Source of the DNA: Muribaculaceae bacterium
GTDB taxonomy: Bacteria; Bacteroidota; Bacteroidia; Bacteroidales; Muribaculaceae
DNA: 5,188 nucleotides
Direction of reading: 5' to 3'
Assembly (NCBI GenBank): GCA_029057255.1
Contig: JAICZO010000205.1
Span: forward strand, 1-5,188
Made by a program: the position numbers and the translations under genes
Shown: positions 1-5,188 of the stretch, piece by piece
How positions within the stretch are numbered: the stretch's first letter is position 1
Layout: every line of letters begins with the position of its first letter
The notes under the pieces: generated by a model
What the model was told of the DNA's origin: nothing
The model's database searches: none
Seen by the model: only the letters and a program-made list of their open reading frames with translations

Positions 1-803
1 TAGCTCACCAGACCGTCGCGTGCGGCCAGTCGCGGCGTCGTCGGGCGGCCGTATCCGTTCAGCGGCCAGTTGTCGGCGCGCGAAGTCTCGCCGATGACGA
101 GGACGTACACTTCCGGCAGTGAGTCGGCGGCGGCTGTGCGTCGCGCCTCGAAGGAGAATGCGGCGGCCGTGCTCTCGTAGGCGTCGGTGAGGCGTGTGCG
201 CTCGATGGCGGCCAGCATGTTGTGCACCGCGTTGACGGGGAAGAGCTTGCGCCCTATGCGGTAGCCCGAGGGCGCAAGCAGGGCGAAGAGAAGGCATATG
301 AGTCCTGCCGCGAGGATGAGGGTGCCGGCGGCGGCGCCTTGGCGGCAGCGTCTCGGGCAGAGCCTCGAGCGGCGGCACACGGCTATTATGCCGAGAGCTA
401 CGGGCGGCAGATATAGGAGGCACACGAGCACTATGGCGCCGCCGAGGTTGAGCAGCAGCTCGCTTGCCTCGCCGGTGTTTGTGGTGGCGACGTTGAGGAA
501 CATGTCGATGGCTATCACCGACTCGCCGTAGAGCCACAGCAGCACTATCTGGAAGGCGCAAAGGAACATGAAAGGGAAGAGACACAGCGCCATGATGCCC
601 GGCCGTCGCCACAGCGACATCAGCAGCAGATAGGCTCCGGCCGGCACAAGTATGTTGACCGCCCGCTCCAGCGCGGTGTATTGCTCGGTGATGTCAAGTG
701 CGACGTTAGGCACAATCAGCAGCAGGGGCACGAGCCACTGAAGAACGGAGGCTGCCCTTCCCGAGAAACAGTCGTGGATGCCATATGTGTCAGAAAGCTT
801 CAT
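1..803 (-). CDS. Phosphoethanolamine transferase (EptA/sulfatase family), N-terminal part, cut by window edge
   Basis: Reading the minus strand from the ATG at 803-801 gives 267 uninterrupted codons running off the window. The protein starts MKLSDTYG and has about five hydrophobic segments (residues ~18-35, 48-63, 69-91, 117-142, 156-176), the membrane layout of EptA-type enzymes. MFLNVATTNTGEASELL (101-117) matches the conserved stretch of the EptA N-terminal domain, and VYVLVIGETSRADNW (232-246) opens the periplasmic sulfatase-fold domain. By analogy with Neisseria EptA, Glu239 in GET is a zinc ligand. The Thr nucleophile should lie about 40 residues further on and is outside the window. 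The family transfers phosphoethanolamine from phosphatidylethanolamine to lipid A or other glycans on the periplasmic face of the inner membrane. The start overlaps the 3' end of the barrel gene by 14 nt, which suggests translational coupling. The acceptor cannot be told from this half, so no gene symbol is given. Confidence 0.88.
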   Translation of the reverse strand, partial: MKLSDTYGIHDCFSGRAASVLQWLVPLLLIVPNVALDITEQYTALERAVNILVPAGAYLLLMSLWRRPGIMALCLFPFMFLCAFQIVLLWLYGESVIAIDMFLNVATTNTGEASELLLNLGGAIVLVCLLYLPPVALGIIAVCRRSRLCPRRCRQGAAAGTLILAAGLICLLFALLAPSGYRIGRKLFPVNAVHNMLAAIERTRLTDAYESTAAAFSFEARRTAAADSLPEVYVLVIGETSRADNWPLNGYGRPTTPRLAARDGLVS

Positions 804-2040
804 TGATGCTGAATATGAATCCTGTCTGACCGCGGCCGAAGCCGAGGTCGAGGCGTACGTTTACTTTTTTTTTGAATTCCCAGCGGTATCCGATGCCGTA
901 GTTGGGCAGAACCTTGTTCCACCGCAGGGCGGAGAACTTCGGGAAGACGGTGCCGGCACCGACCCACAGAGCGATGCCGTTGCGGCGCCATACGTGCTGG
1001 CGCAGCTCGAGGCAGACGTCGATTTCGGACTTGTCGCGGTAGCGCCCTTCGAAGTATCCGCGCATGTTGTCGCTGCCGCCGAGGGTCGAGAGCAGACCCC
1101 ACGGGGTGTTGCCGTATGTGAGGCGCGAGTGGAGCCTGAACGCCACAGTGGCACTCCGCCATGCGTGATGATAGAAGGCGAATGTGAGTTCGGTCAGCGA
1201 GAAGGCGTAGCGGTTGAGGAGGAAGCGCGGGTTGAAGCGCTGGTCGAGACGTGCGAAGATGCCTCTGGACGCGTTGGTGAGGAAGTCGCGGTTGTCGAAC
1301 TGCACCGTGAAGCCCAGCCCGACGTTGAACGTGCGGTCGTCCTCGCCCTGCCACAGCTCCGGTTTCTGGAACTTGCGCCCGTTGATGTAGTCGAAGGTGG
1401 CTATCGGGCCGAGGAAGAAAGAGTCGGCCAGGCGCCACACGTAGCTTACTTCGGCCTGCGAGTTGAGGTACTTGTATGTCGACTCGTTGTCGTTGTTGAC
1501 GTTGTTGTCGAAGCCTATGCCCCAGAATTTTGTGGCGACCGACGAGAAGTTGACGTCGTACTGTATGCGTGCTTTGTCGGCGGGCATGATGTGCGTGCCC
1601 CTGACGCCGAGCTTGAAGAACATGCTTGTCGTGGCGTCGAGATAGACGGCCACGTCCGACGGCGGCGTCACCGTGTCGCGCATGTTGGTGCGGTAGAGAC
1701 CGGCTGCCACGAGTCCGATGCCGAACTTGGTGTCGGTCGAGTAGTGCGGTCCGCCGATGACGCTGAAGTCGAAGGGTTTGCTTTTCTTCGGCTTGTTGGA
1801 GTCGTCGAAATAGTCTATGATTTTCTCGATGATGTTTTTTTTGTGCGGAGCGGATGCGGGGATGAGAGTGATGTCGGCCGTGTCGGGCAACGCGCGGGCG
1901 GCGCTTACGGGGGCGGGAGCGCATCCGGCGGGTGCGATATGTAGCTCACGGACTGATGCGGCACTGTCCTGCCGGGACTGTGCTCCGGCTGCGGCTGTCT
2001 CCAAGAGAAGTGCTGTGATGAGTAATAAAATGTGTCGCAT
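790..2040 (-). CDS. BamA/TamA-like outer-membrane beta-barrel protein without POTRA domains
   Basis: A 416-residue protein. The ATG at 2040-2038 is chosen because it begins a clear signal peptide (MRHILLLITALLLETAAAGA, probable cleavage after Ala20); the frame stays open upstream to 2139, but that extension would bury the signal. Residues ~21-88 are a polar Ala/Pro/Lys-rich linker. From ~89 alternating aromatic strands run to the end, as in the bacterial surface antigen (Omp85 C-terminal) barrel. GGSDNMRGYFEGRY (321-334) is the VRGF/Y-type motif of barrel loop L6. The protein ends GFIFSINEAF, a C-terminal Phe beta-signal that the BAM machinery would recognise. POTRA repeats, needed for chaperone docking in BamA or TamA, are absent, so this is probably not the essential BamA. 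Its role is unknown; insertion, export or channel functions are all possible. It is first in the leftward pair with the phosphoethanolamine transferase. An A9 and an A8 tract lie in the coding strand. Confidence 0.87.
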   Translation of the reverse strand: MRHILLLITALLLETAAAGAQSRQDSAASVRELHIAPAGCAPAPVSAARALPDTADITLIPASAPHKKNIIEKIIDYFDDSNKPKKSKPFDFSVIGGPHYSTDTKFGIGLVAAGLYRTNMRDTVTPPSDVAVYLDATTSMFFKLGVRGTHIMPADKARIQYDVNFSSVATKFWGIGFDNNVNNDNESTYKYLNSQAEVSYVWRLADSFFLGPIATFDYINGRKFQKPELWQGEDDRTFNVGLGFTVQFDNRDFLTNASRGIFARLDQRFNPRFLLNRYAFSLTELTFAFYHHAWRSATVAFRLHSRLTYGNTPWGLLSTLGGSDNMRGYFEGRYRDKSEIDVCLELRQHVWRRNGIALWVGAGTVFPKFSALRWNKVLPNYGIGYRWEFKKKVNVRLDLGFGRGQTGFIFSINEAF

Positions 2041-2051
2041 AATCTGATGTC

Positions 2052-2083
2052 TTTGTATTATTAACAAAAAAGCAGTAATTTTG
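2052..2083 (+). promoter_or_regulatory. menD promoter, Bacteroides-type -33/-7
   Basis: TTTG at 2052-2055 and TAATTTTG at 2076-2083 are separated by 20 bp. This is an exact match to the Bacteroides primary-sigma consensus TTTG-N19-21-TAnnTTTG. Transcription should start about 5-8 bp downstream, near 2088-2091, giving a leader of about 32-35 nt before the menD ATG at 2123. The element also settles the menD start: the upstream in-frame TTG at 2081 lies inside the -7 box and cannot be the initiation codon. Confidence 0.78.
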
Positions 2084-2087
2084 TTAA
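2061..2087. repeat. Perfect 9-bp inverted repeat over the menD -7 element
   Basis: TTAACAAAA (2061-2069) and TTTTGTTAA (2079-2087) are perfect reverse complements around a 9-bp spacer. The right arm covers most of the -7 box and ends just before the expected start of transcription, so the structure acts as DNA rather than as an RNA hairpin in the menD transcript. It could be an operator for a dimeric regulator. AT-rich promoter DNA can also produce such symmetry by chance. Confidence 0.5.
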
Positions 2088-2122
2088 CGCAATTCTCCAA
2101 ATCGGAGTTTATTGCCAAATCT

Positions 2123-3718
2123 ATGGATAGTATAGACAAACCTACTGCCGTGATGCTCGCCGAGCTGCTTCATGCCTATGGCGTGAGGGATGCCGTGGTG
2201 TCGCCGGGGTCGCGTTGCGCGCCTCTGACGGCCGTGCTGTCGCGCTCGGGCAGCTTCAGTCTGAGGACTGTCATCGACGAGCGTTCGGCAGCCTTCGTTG
2301 CTCTCGGCATCGCTCTTGCCGCCGACCGCCCTGTGGCGCTTGTGTGCACGTCAGGCTCCGCTCTGATGAATTACGGCCCCGCTCTTGCCGAGGCCTACTA
2401 CCGCCATGTGCCTCTTGTGGTTGTGTCGGCCGACCGCCCGTACGATATGATCGACGCCGGTCTGTGCCAGACGATGCGCCAGCCCGATGCGCTTGCGGCC
2501 GTCACCCGTGCCCGTGTCGATGTGCCCGACGACAGCTCCGTGCGCGCTATGGCCTATGCCAACCGTCGCCTCAACGAAGTGCTGACGGCGGCCACATGGC
2601 CCGTGGCAGGCCCGGTGCATGTCAATATGCAGTTCGACGTGCCGCTGACTCCGATCTGTGCCGATGCGCGCGCAGGCTACGGACGCCGCATCACAGTGCT
2701 GCGCGGAGTGCCGTCAGCGCCGTCGGCCGAAGCTATGGCCGCCCTTTTCCCCGCCGGGACACGCGTGCTTGTCGTGGCCGGCGGCATGCGTCCGTCGCCC
2801 GGCTTGCTTGACCTGTTGTCGCAGCGTCGCGGCTATGTCGTCGCCGCCGAGGCGCAGGCCAATCTCGCGTCGGTGCGCGACTGTACTCCCGACTGCTTTG
2901 TGGCGTCGTCGGCAGCCCCGGCGCCCGATGTCGTCGTCACCGTCGGCGGAAGTCTTGTCACGGCGGCGGTAGGCCGCTGGATGGCGGCGCACCCCGGCGT
3001 GCGGCATGTGGCCGTAGGCACCGACAGCCCCATGCCCGATGCCTTCGGGCGCATCGACGCCTATGTGTCATGCGGCGACGAGGAATTCTTCCGTGCCCTC
3101 GTGGCGTGCCTCGAGGGGTCGACGTACCGCGACGATGTCGTCGGCAGCCTCGGTCCCGAGCCTGTACTGATGCCGCGCGGCAACGCTCTCGAGCAGCTCG
3201 TGTCGCTGCTGCCCGACGCCGACTATCATTTCGGCAACGGCATGTCGGTGCGGTACGGCCAGCGCCTTGCCGTGCGAGGCCGCGTGGAGGCCAACCGCGG
3301 TGTGAGCGGCATCGACGGCTGCACGTCGACCGCAATAGGCGCCGCTATGGCATCGGGGCGTATGACGGTGCTGGTGTCGGGCGACATGGGCGCGGCATAC
3401 GACATGGGTGCCTTTGCCCTCGACGATATTCCGCGAGGCTTCCGCATGGTTGTGATCGACAACGGCGGCGGCGATATTTTCCGCGCCGTGGCCACGACGC
3501 GCACGCTGCCCGAGTGCGAGCGCTTTTTTGCCGTGTGCCCGCGTCTGCCGCTTGAGGCTCTCGCCGGCGCATACGGGCTTGCATACTATGAGACGTCGTT
3601 CGACAGCCCCGACGCCGACGTGTTGCGGGCCTTCGCCTCGGAGGGCGATGCTCCGGCGGTCATGCGCCTGCCCGTGCCCCGCGGCCGGTCACTTGAATTT
3701 TTTAATGTTGAAAACTGA
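2123..3718 (+). CDS. menD: 2-succinyl-5-enolpyruvyl-6-hydroxy-3-cyclohexene-1-carboxylate synthase (MenD)
   Basis: A 531-residue thiamine-diphosphate enzyme that joins isochorismate and 2-oxoglutarate (with loss of CO2) to form SEPHCHC, the first committed step of classical menaquinone synthesis; it is cytosolic. Visible motifs: SPGSR (27-31); Glu53 in IDERSAAF, the cofactor-activating glutamate; SADRP (102-106); NRGVSGIDG (391-399), a near match to the E. coli active-site stretch; and the ThDP/Mg motif GD (420-421) with Asn447 in IDNGGGDIF. The C-terminal run TLPECERFFA then LPLEALAGAYG is typical of the family. The length is slightly below the usual ~555. ATG 2123 is chosen because homologues start just before the PTAVMLAELLHAYG-type helix and the promoter excludes the upstream TTG. 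One oddity is Ala281-Ala282, where I align the Lys-Arg pair of E. coli MenD. menB follows after 13 bp, so the two are probably co-transcribed. Confidence 0.96.
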   Translation: MDSIDKPTAVMLAELLHAYGVRDAVVSPGSRCAPLTAVLSRSGSFSLRTVIDERSAAFVALGIALAADRPVALVCTSGSALMNYGPALAEAYYRHVPLVVVSADRPYDMIDAGLCQTMRQPDALAAVTRARVDVPDDSSVRAMAYANRRLNEVLTAATWPVAGPVHVNMQFDVPLTPICADARAGYGRRITVLRGVPSAPSAEAMAALFPAGTRVLVVAGGMRPSPGLLDLLSQRRGYVVAAEAQANLASVRDCTPDCFVASSAAPAPDVVVTVGGSLVTAAVGRWMAAHPGVRHVAVGTDSPMPDAFGRIDAYVSCGDEEFFRALVACLEGSTYRDDVVGSLGPEPVLMPRGNALEQLVSLLPDADYHFGNGMSVRYGQRLAVRGRVEANRGVSGIDGCTSTAIGAAMASGRMTVLVSGDMGAAYDMGAFALDDIPRGFRMVVIDNGGGDIFRAVATTRTLPECERFFAVCPRLPLEALAGAYGLAYYETSFDSPDADVLRAFASEGDAPAVMRLPVPRGRSLEFFNVEN

Positions 3719-3731
3719 TATATAATAGCTT

Positions 3732-4553
3732 ATGGAAAGAGTGTGGACTCGCATCAAGGAGTATGCCGATATTCTTTTTGACTTCTATGAGGGCATCGCC
3801 CGCATCACTATCAACCGCCCGGAAGTATATAATGCTTTCCGCCCGCAGACCAATGCCGAGATTCTCGACGCGCTGGCCTACTGCCGCGACCGTTCCGAAG
3901 TGCGCGTCGTCGTACTCACCGGCGCCGGCGACAAGGCCTTCTGCTCCGGCGGCGACCAGCACTACAAGACTCACGGCGGCTACCGCGACAGCGACGGCAC
4001 ACCCCGCCTGAATGTGCTTGACATCCACAAGGCCATCCGCTCGCTTGTCAAGCCTGTCATCGCCATGGTCAACGGTTATGCCGTCGGCGGCGGCAATGTG
4101 CTGCAGGTCATCTGCGACCTTACGATAGCGTCGTCCAACGCCAAGTTCGGGCAGACCGGCCCCAAGGTCGGCAGCTTCGACGCCGGTTTCGGCTCATCGT
4201 ACCTGGCACGCTGCGTCGGTCAGAAGAAGGCGCGCGAGATATGGTATCTGTGCCGCCTCTATACAGCGCAGGAGGCCCTTGAGATGGGTATGGTGAACAA
4301 GGTCGTCGAGCCTGAGTGCCTCGAGGACGAAGTGGTGGACTGGTGCCGCACCATCATGAGCCGCAGCCCCTTTGCTATCCGCATGATCAAGCGTGCGCTC
4401 AATGCCGAGCTCGACGGACAGCACGGACTGATGGAGTTTGCCGGCGACGCCACACTGATGTACTATCTCATGGACGAGGCGCAGGAAGGCGCACAGGCAT
4501 TCCTCGAGAAGCGCGACCCCGACTTCGACAAATATCCCCAGTTCCCCGGCTGA
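3732..4553 (+). CDS. menB: 1,4-dihydroxy-2-naphthoyl-CoA synthase (MenB)
   Basis: A 273-residue crotonase-fold enzyme that closes the second ring of the naphthoquinone, turning o-succinylbenzoyl-CoA into 1,4-dihydroxy-2-naphthoyl-CoA in the cytosol. It aligns over its whole length with E. coli MenB: NRPEVYNAFRP (28-38), LTGAGDKAFCSGGDQ (62-76), the oxyanion-hole glycines in YAVGGGNVLQ (116-125), FGQTGPKVGSFDAGFG (139-154) with Asp150, and REIWYLCR (168-175). Tyr245 matches catalytic Tyr258 of E. coli. Gln141, Gly143 and Trp171 match the bicarbonate-binding residues of type I MenB, so a bicarbonate-dependent enzyme is expected. Asn122 replaces the common His in GGGHVLH. It starts 13 bp after menD without a recognisable Shine-Dalgarno, usual in Bacteroidota. 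menC and menE, whose products make its substrate, are not next to it. Confidence 0.97.
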   Translation: MERVWTRIKEYADILFDFYEGIARITINRPEVYNAFRPQTNAEILDALAYCRDRSEVRVVVLTGAGDKAFCSGGDQHYKTHGGYRDSDGTPRLNVLDIHKAIRSLVKPVIAMVNGYAVGGGNVLQVICDLTIASSNAKFGQTGPKVGSFDAGFGSSYLARCVGQKKAREIWYLCRLYTAQEALEMGMVNKVVEPECLEDEVVDWCRTIMSRSPFAIRMIKRALNAELDGQHGLMEFAGDATLMYYLMDEAQEGAQAFLEKRDPDFDKYPQFPG

Positions 4554-4594
4554 CCCGACACGGTAAAAAACGGGTCAAAAACGCCAAACTGGCG
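4551..4594. other. Two small hairpins at the menB 3' end, possible weak terminator
   Basis: TGACCCG (4551-4557), which contains the menB stop codon, pairs perfectly with CGGGTCA (4571-4577) across a 13-nt loop. A second stem, CGCCA/TGGCG (4582-4586/4590-4594) with a 3-nt loop, follows directly. On the plus strand neither stem is followed by a T run, so this is not a standard intrinsic terminator for menB. Read on the minus strand, the second stem is followed by TTTTT and then TTTTTT, which looks more like a terminator, but no leftward gene is present to use it within this window. Confidence 0.4.
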
Positions 4595-4614
4595 GCATAT
4601 TAAAAAAAAGTGTG

Positions 4615-4622
4615 TAAATTTG
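4615..4622 (+). promoter_or_regulatory. Possible -7 promoter element for the MlaE-type permease gene
   Basis: TAAATTTG fits the Bacteroides -7 consensus TAnnTTTG and lies 43 bp before the permease ATG. No TTTG is found 19-21 bp upstream (the region is GGCG-like), so only half of the promoter is supported. If it is used, the permease and whatever follows form a unit separate from menD-menB. Confidence 0.45.
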
Positions 4623-4665
4623 CAGCTTGGCAGTCGCCGGCGTCTGCCGTTTAAAAGACAGGAAC

Positions 4666-5154
4666 ATGATACTTACCAATTCACTGGCTCAGTTCGGGCG
4701 CTACTGCATGTTTGTGGCCCGTACGTTCAGCCTTCCCGACAGGTTTGGTGTCTCGGCCCGCCGCACCATACAGGAGGTGCAGAAGCTTGGCATCGACTCG
4801 ATACCGCTTGTAATCATCATCTCGCTTTTTATAGGAGCTGTCTGTACGATTCAGATGCAGCTCAATGTGACGTCACCGCTCATGCCCGCCTACTCGGTGG
4901 GTCTTGCCACGCGCGACATCGTGCTGCTCGAGTTCAGCAACTCGATTCTGTGTCTGATTCTCGCCGGCAAGGTGGGGTCGAACATAGCCTCCGAGATAGG
5001 CACCATGCGAGTGACCGAGCAGATTGACGCCCTCGAGATTATGGGTGTCAACTCGGCCAATTACCTTGTGCTGCCCAAGATTGTTGCCTTCGTGCTTTTC
5101 ATGCCGGTGCTTGTGGTGCTGTGTATGTGCATGGCCTTCGTGGTTGATATATAA
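4666..5154 (+). CDS. mlaE: MlaE-family ABC transporter permease, prematurely ended near the window edge
   Basis: The 162 residues present correspond to the first two thirds of an MlaE/YrbE permease (usual length ~245-260). This inner-membrane subunit of the Mla-type ABC system works with an MlaF ATPase and an MlaD substrate-binding protein to move phospholipids between membranes. Visible features are hydrophobic segments at ~47-66, ~85-101 and ~136-159, and the family hallmark GKVGSNIASEIGTMRVTEQ (101-119) followed by IDALEIMGVNSANYLVLP (120-137). The ATG at 4666 is chosen because homologues begin near a (L)xxFGRYxxFxxRTFS stretch and GGAA precedes it; the upstream in-frame TTG at 4627 would add 13 unrelated residues. 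The frame ends abruptly with VVDI-stop where homologues continue with a Gly-rich turn and further membrane segments. This is most easily explained by a frameshift at about 5140-5146, real or from sequencing. Partner genes would lie beyond the window. Confidence 0.88.
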   Translation: MILTNSLAQFGRYCMFVARTFSLPDRFGVSARRTIQEVQKLGIDSIPLVIIISLFIGAVCTIQMQLNVTSPLMPAYSVGLATRDIVLLEFSNSILCLILAGKVGSNIASEIGTMRVTEQIDALEIMGVNSANYLVLPKIVAFVLFMPVLVVLCMCMAFVVDI

Positions 5155-5188
5155 CCCAGAACCGGCCCAACGGGAGTAGGGGGATGGG
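5155..5188. other. G-rich tail after the permease stop, no recognisable coding
   Basis: These 34 bases should encode the continuation of the permease, but in none of the three forward frames do they resemble MlaE. They contain several G runs (GGGAG, GGGGG, GGG). The simplest reading is low-quality sequence at a contig end; a genuine junction with other DNA is the alternative. Confidence 0.4.

Larger units (their letters stand above)
2041..2122. promoter_or_regulatory. Divergent intergenic region between the barrel gene and menD
   Basis: This 82-bp AT-rich spacer stands out between GC-rich genes transcribed away from each other, so it must hold both promoters unless one gene is driven from elsewhere. 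The rightward promoter is clear and listed separately. For the leftward gene I found no convincing TTTG/TAnnTTTG pair: the best candidate pairs a TTTG with TACTGCTT at 20 bp, which matches the -7 consensus poorly. A GGAG at 2104-2107 lies 15 nt before the menD ATG, further than an ideal Shine-Dalgarno site. Confidence 0.7.

Noticed and set aside
1486..1509. Short AAC/GTC-rich run resembling a microsatellite
   Set aside because: It encodes an Asn/Asp-rich turn (DNNVNNDN, residues 178-185 of the barrel protein) followed by a Tyr, a pattern I expect in this family; the run is imperfect and too short for a repeat array.
800..1924. A 374-codon minus-strand frame overlapping the barrel gene
   Set aside because: The product is extremely Arg/His/Pro-rich, typical of a shifted frame in GC-rich DNA, and has no homologous pattern.
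778..1944. A 388-codon open frame on the plus strand, antisense to the barrel gene
   Set aside because: The translation is Val/Glu/Ala-rich with no fold or motif. It arises because GC-rich codons on the minus strand rarely create stops in the complementary frame; the minus-strand gene has a signal peptide, barrel strands and the MRGY motif.
2081..2122. A 14-residue N-terminal extension of menD from a TTG codon
   Set aside because: The TTG lies inside the predicted -7 box, upstream of the likely transcription start, and MenD homologues do not have this extension.
2215..3584. Several open frames of 70-200 codons inside menD on both strands
   Set aside because: All are Arg/Cys/Pro-rich out-of-frame shadows of menD, which is supported along its whole length by family motifs.
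3690..3731. AT-rich patch with TAATGTTG at the menD-menB junction as a possible internal promoter
   Set aside because: The -7 match is imperfect and there is no TTTG at the right distance upstream; the 13-bp spacing favours co-transcription of menB with menD.

Overview
The window reads as a GC-rich chromosomal segment from a member of the Bacteroidota, most likely order Bacteroidales. Three things suggest this. The protein sequences resemble Bacteroidales homologues (POTRA-less Omp85 protein, MenB, MlaE-type permease). Shine-Dalgarno sites are weak or absent. Upstream of menD there is a close match to the Bacteroides primary-sigma promoter (TTTG, 20 bp, TAnnTTTG). I cannot fix the genus; a Muribaculaceae-like or Alistipes-like gut bacterium would fit the high GC.

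Layout. Bases 1-2040 are a leftward (minus-strand) gene pair: a BamA/TamA-like outer-membrane beta-barrel protein (790-2040), then the N-terminal half of a membrane-bound phosphoethanolamine transferase (1-803, cut by the window edge). The two genes overlap by 14 nt. Bases 2041-2122 are a short AT-rich divergent intergenic region holding the menD promoter and a perfect 9-bp inverted repeat. Bases 2123-4553 carry menD and menB, 13 bp apart and co-oriented, encoding two steps of menaquinone (vitamin K2) synthesis. Bases 4554-4665 are a spacer with two small hairpins and a -7-like element. Bases 4666-5154 encode an MlaE-family permease that stops about 85 residues early, 34 bases before the window end.

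How the genes work together. MenD and MenB convert isochorismate towards 1,4-dihydroxy-2-naphthoyl-CoA and supply menaquinone for anaerobic respiration such as fumarate reduction. The flanking genes concern the cell envelope: an outer-membrane barrel, a lipid A-type head-group modifier and a phospholipid-trafficking ABC permease. menF, menC and menE are not adjacent to menD-menB here, so the men genes look split.

I see no mobile element, CRISPR array, RNA gene or clearly new system. The points worth a second look are the replacement of a usually basic pair in MenD by Ala-Ala, the inverted repeat over the menD promoter, the A9 tract in the barrel gene, and the abrupt end of the permease gene, which looks like a frameshift or contig-end error.
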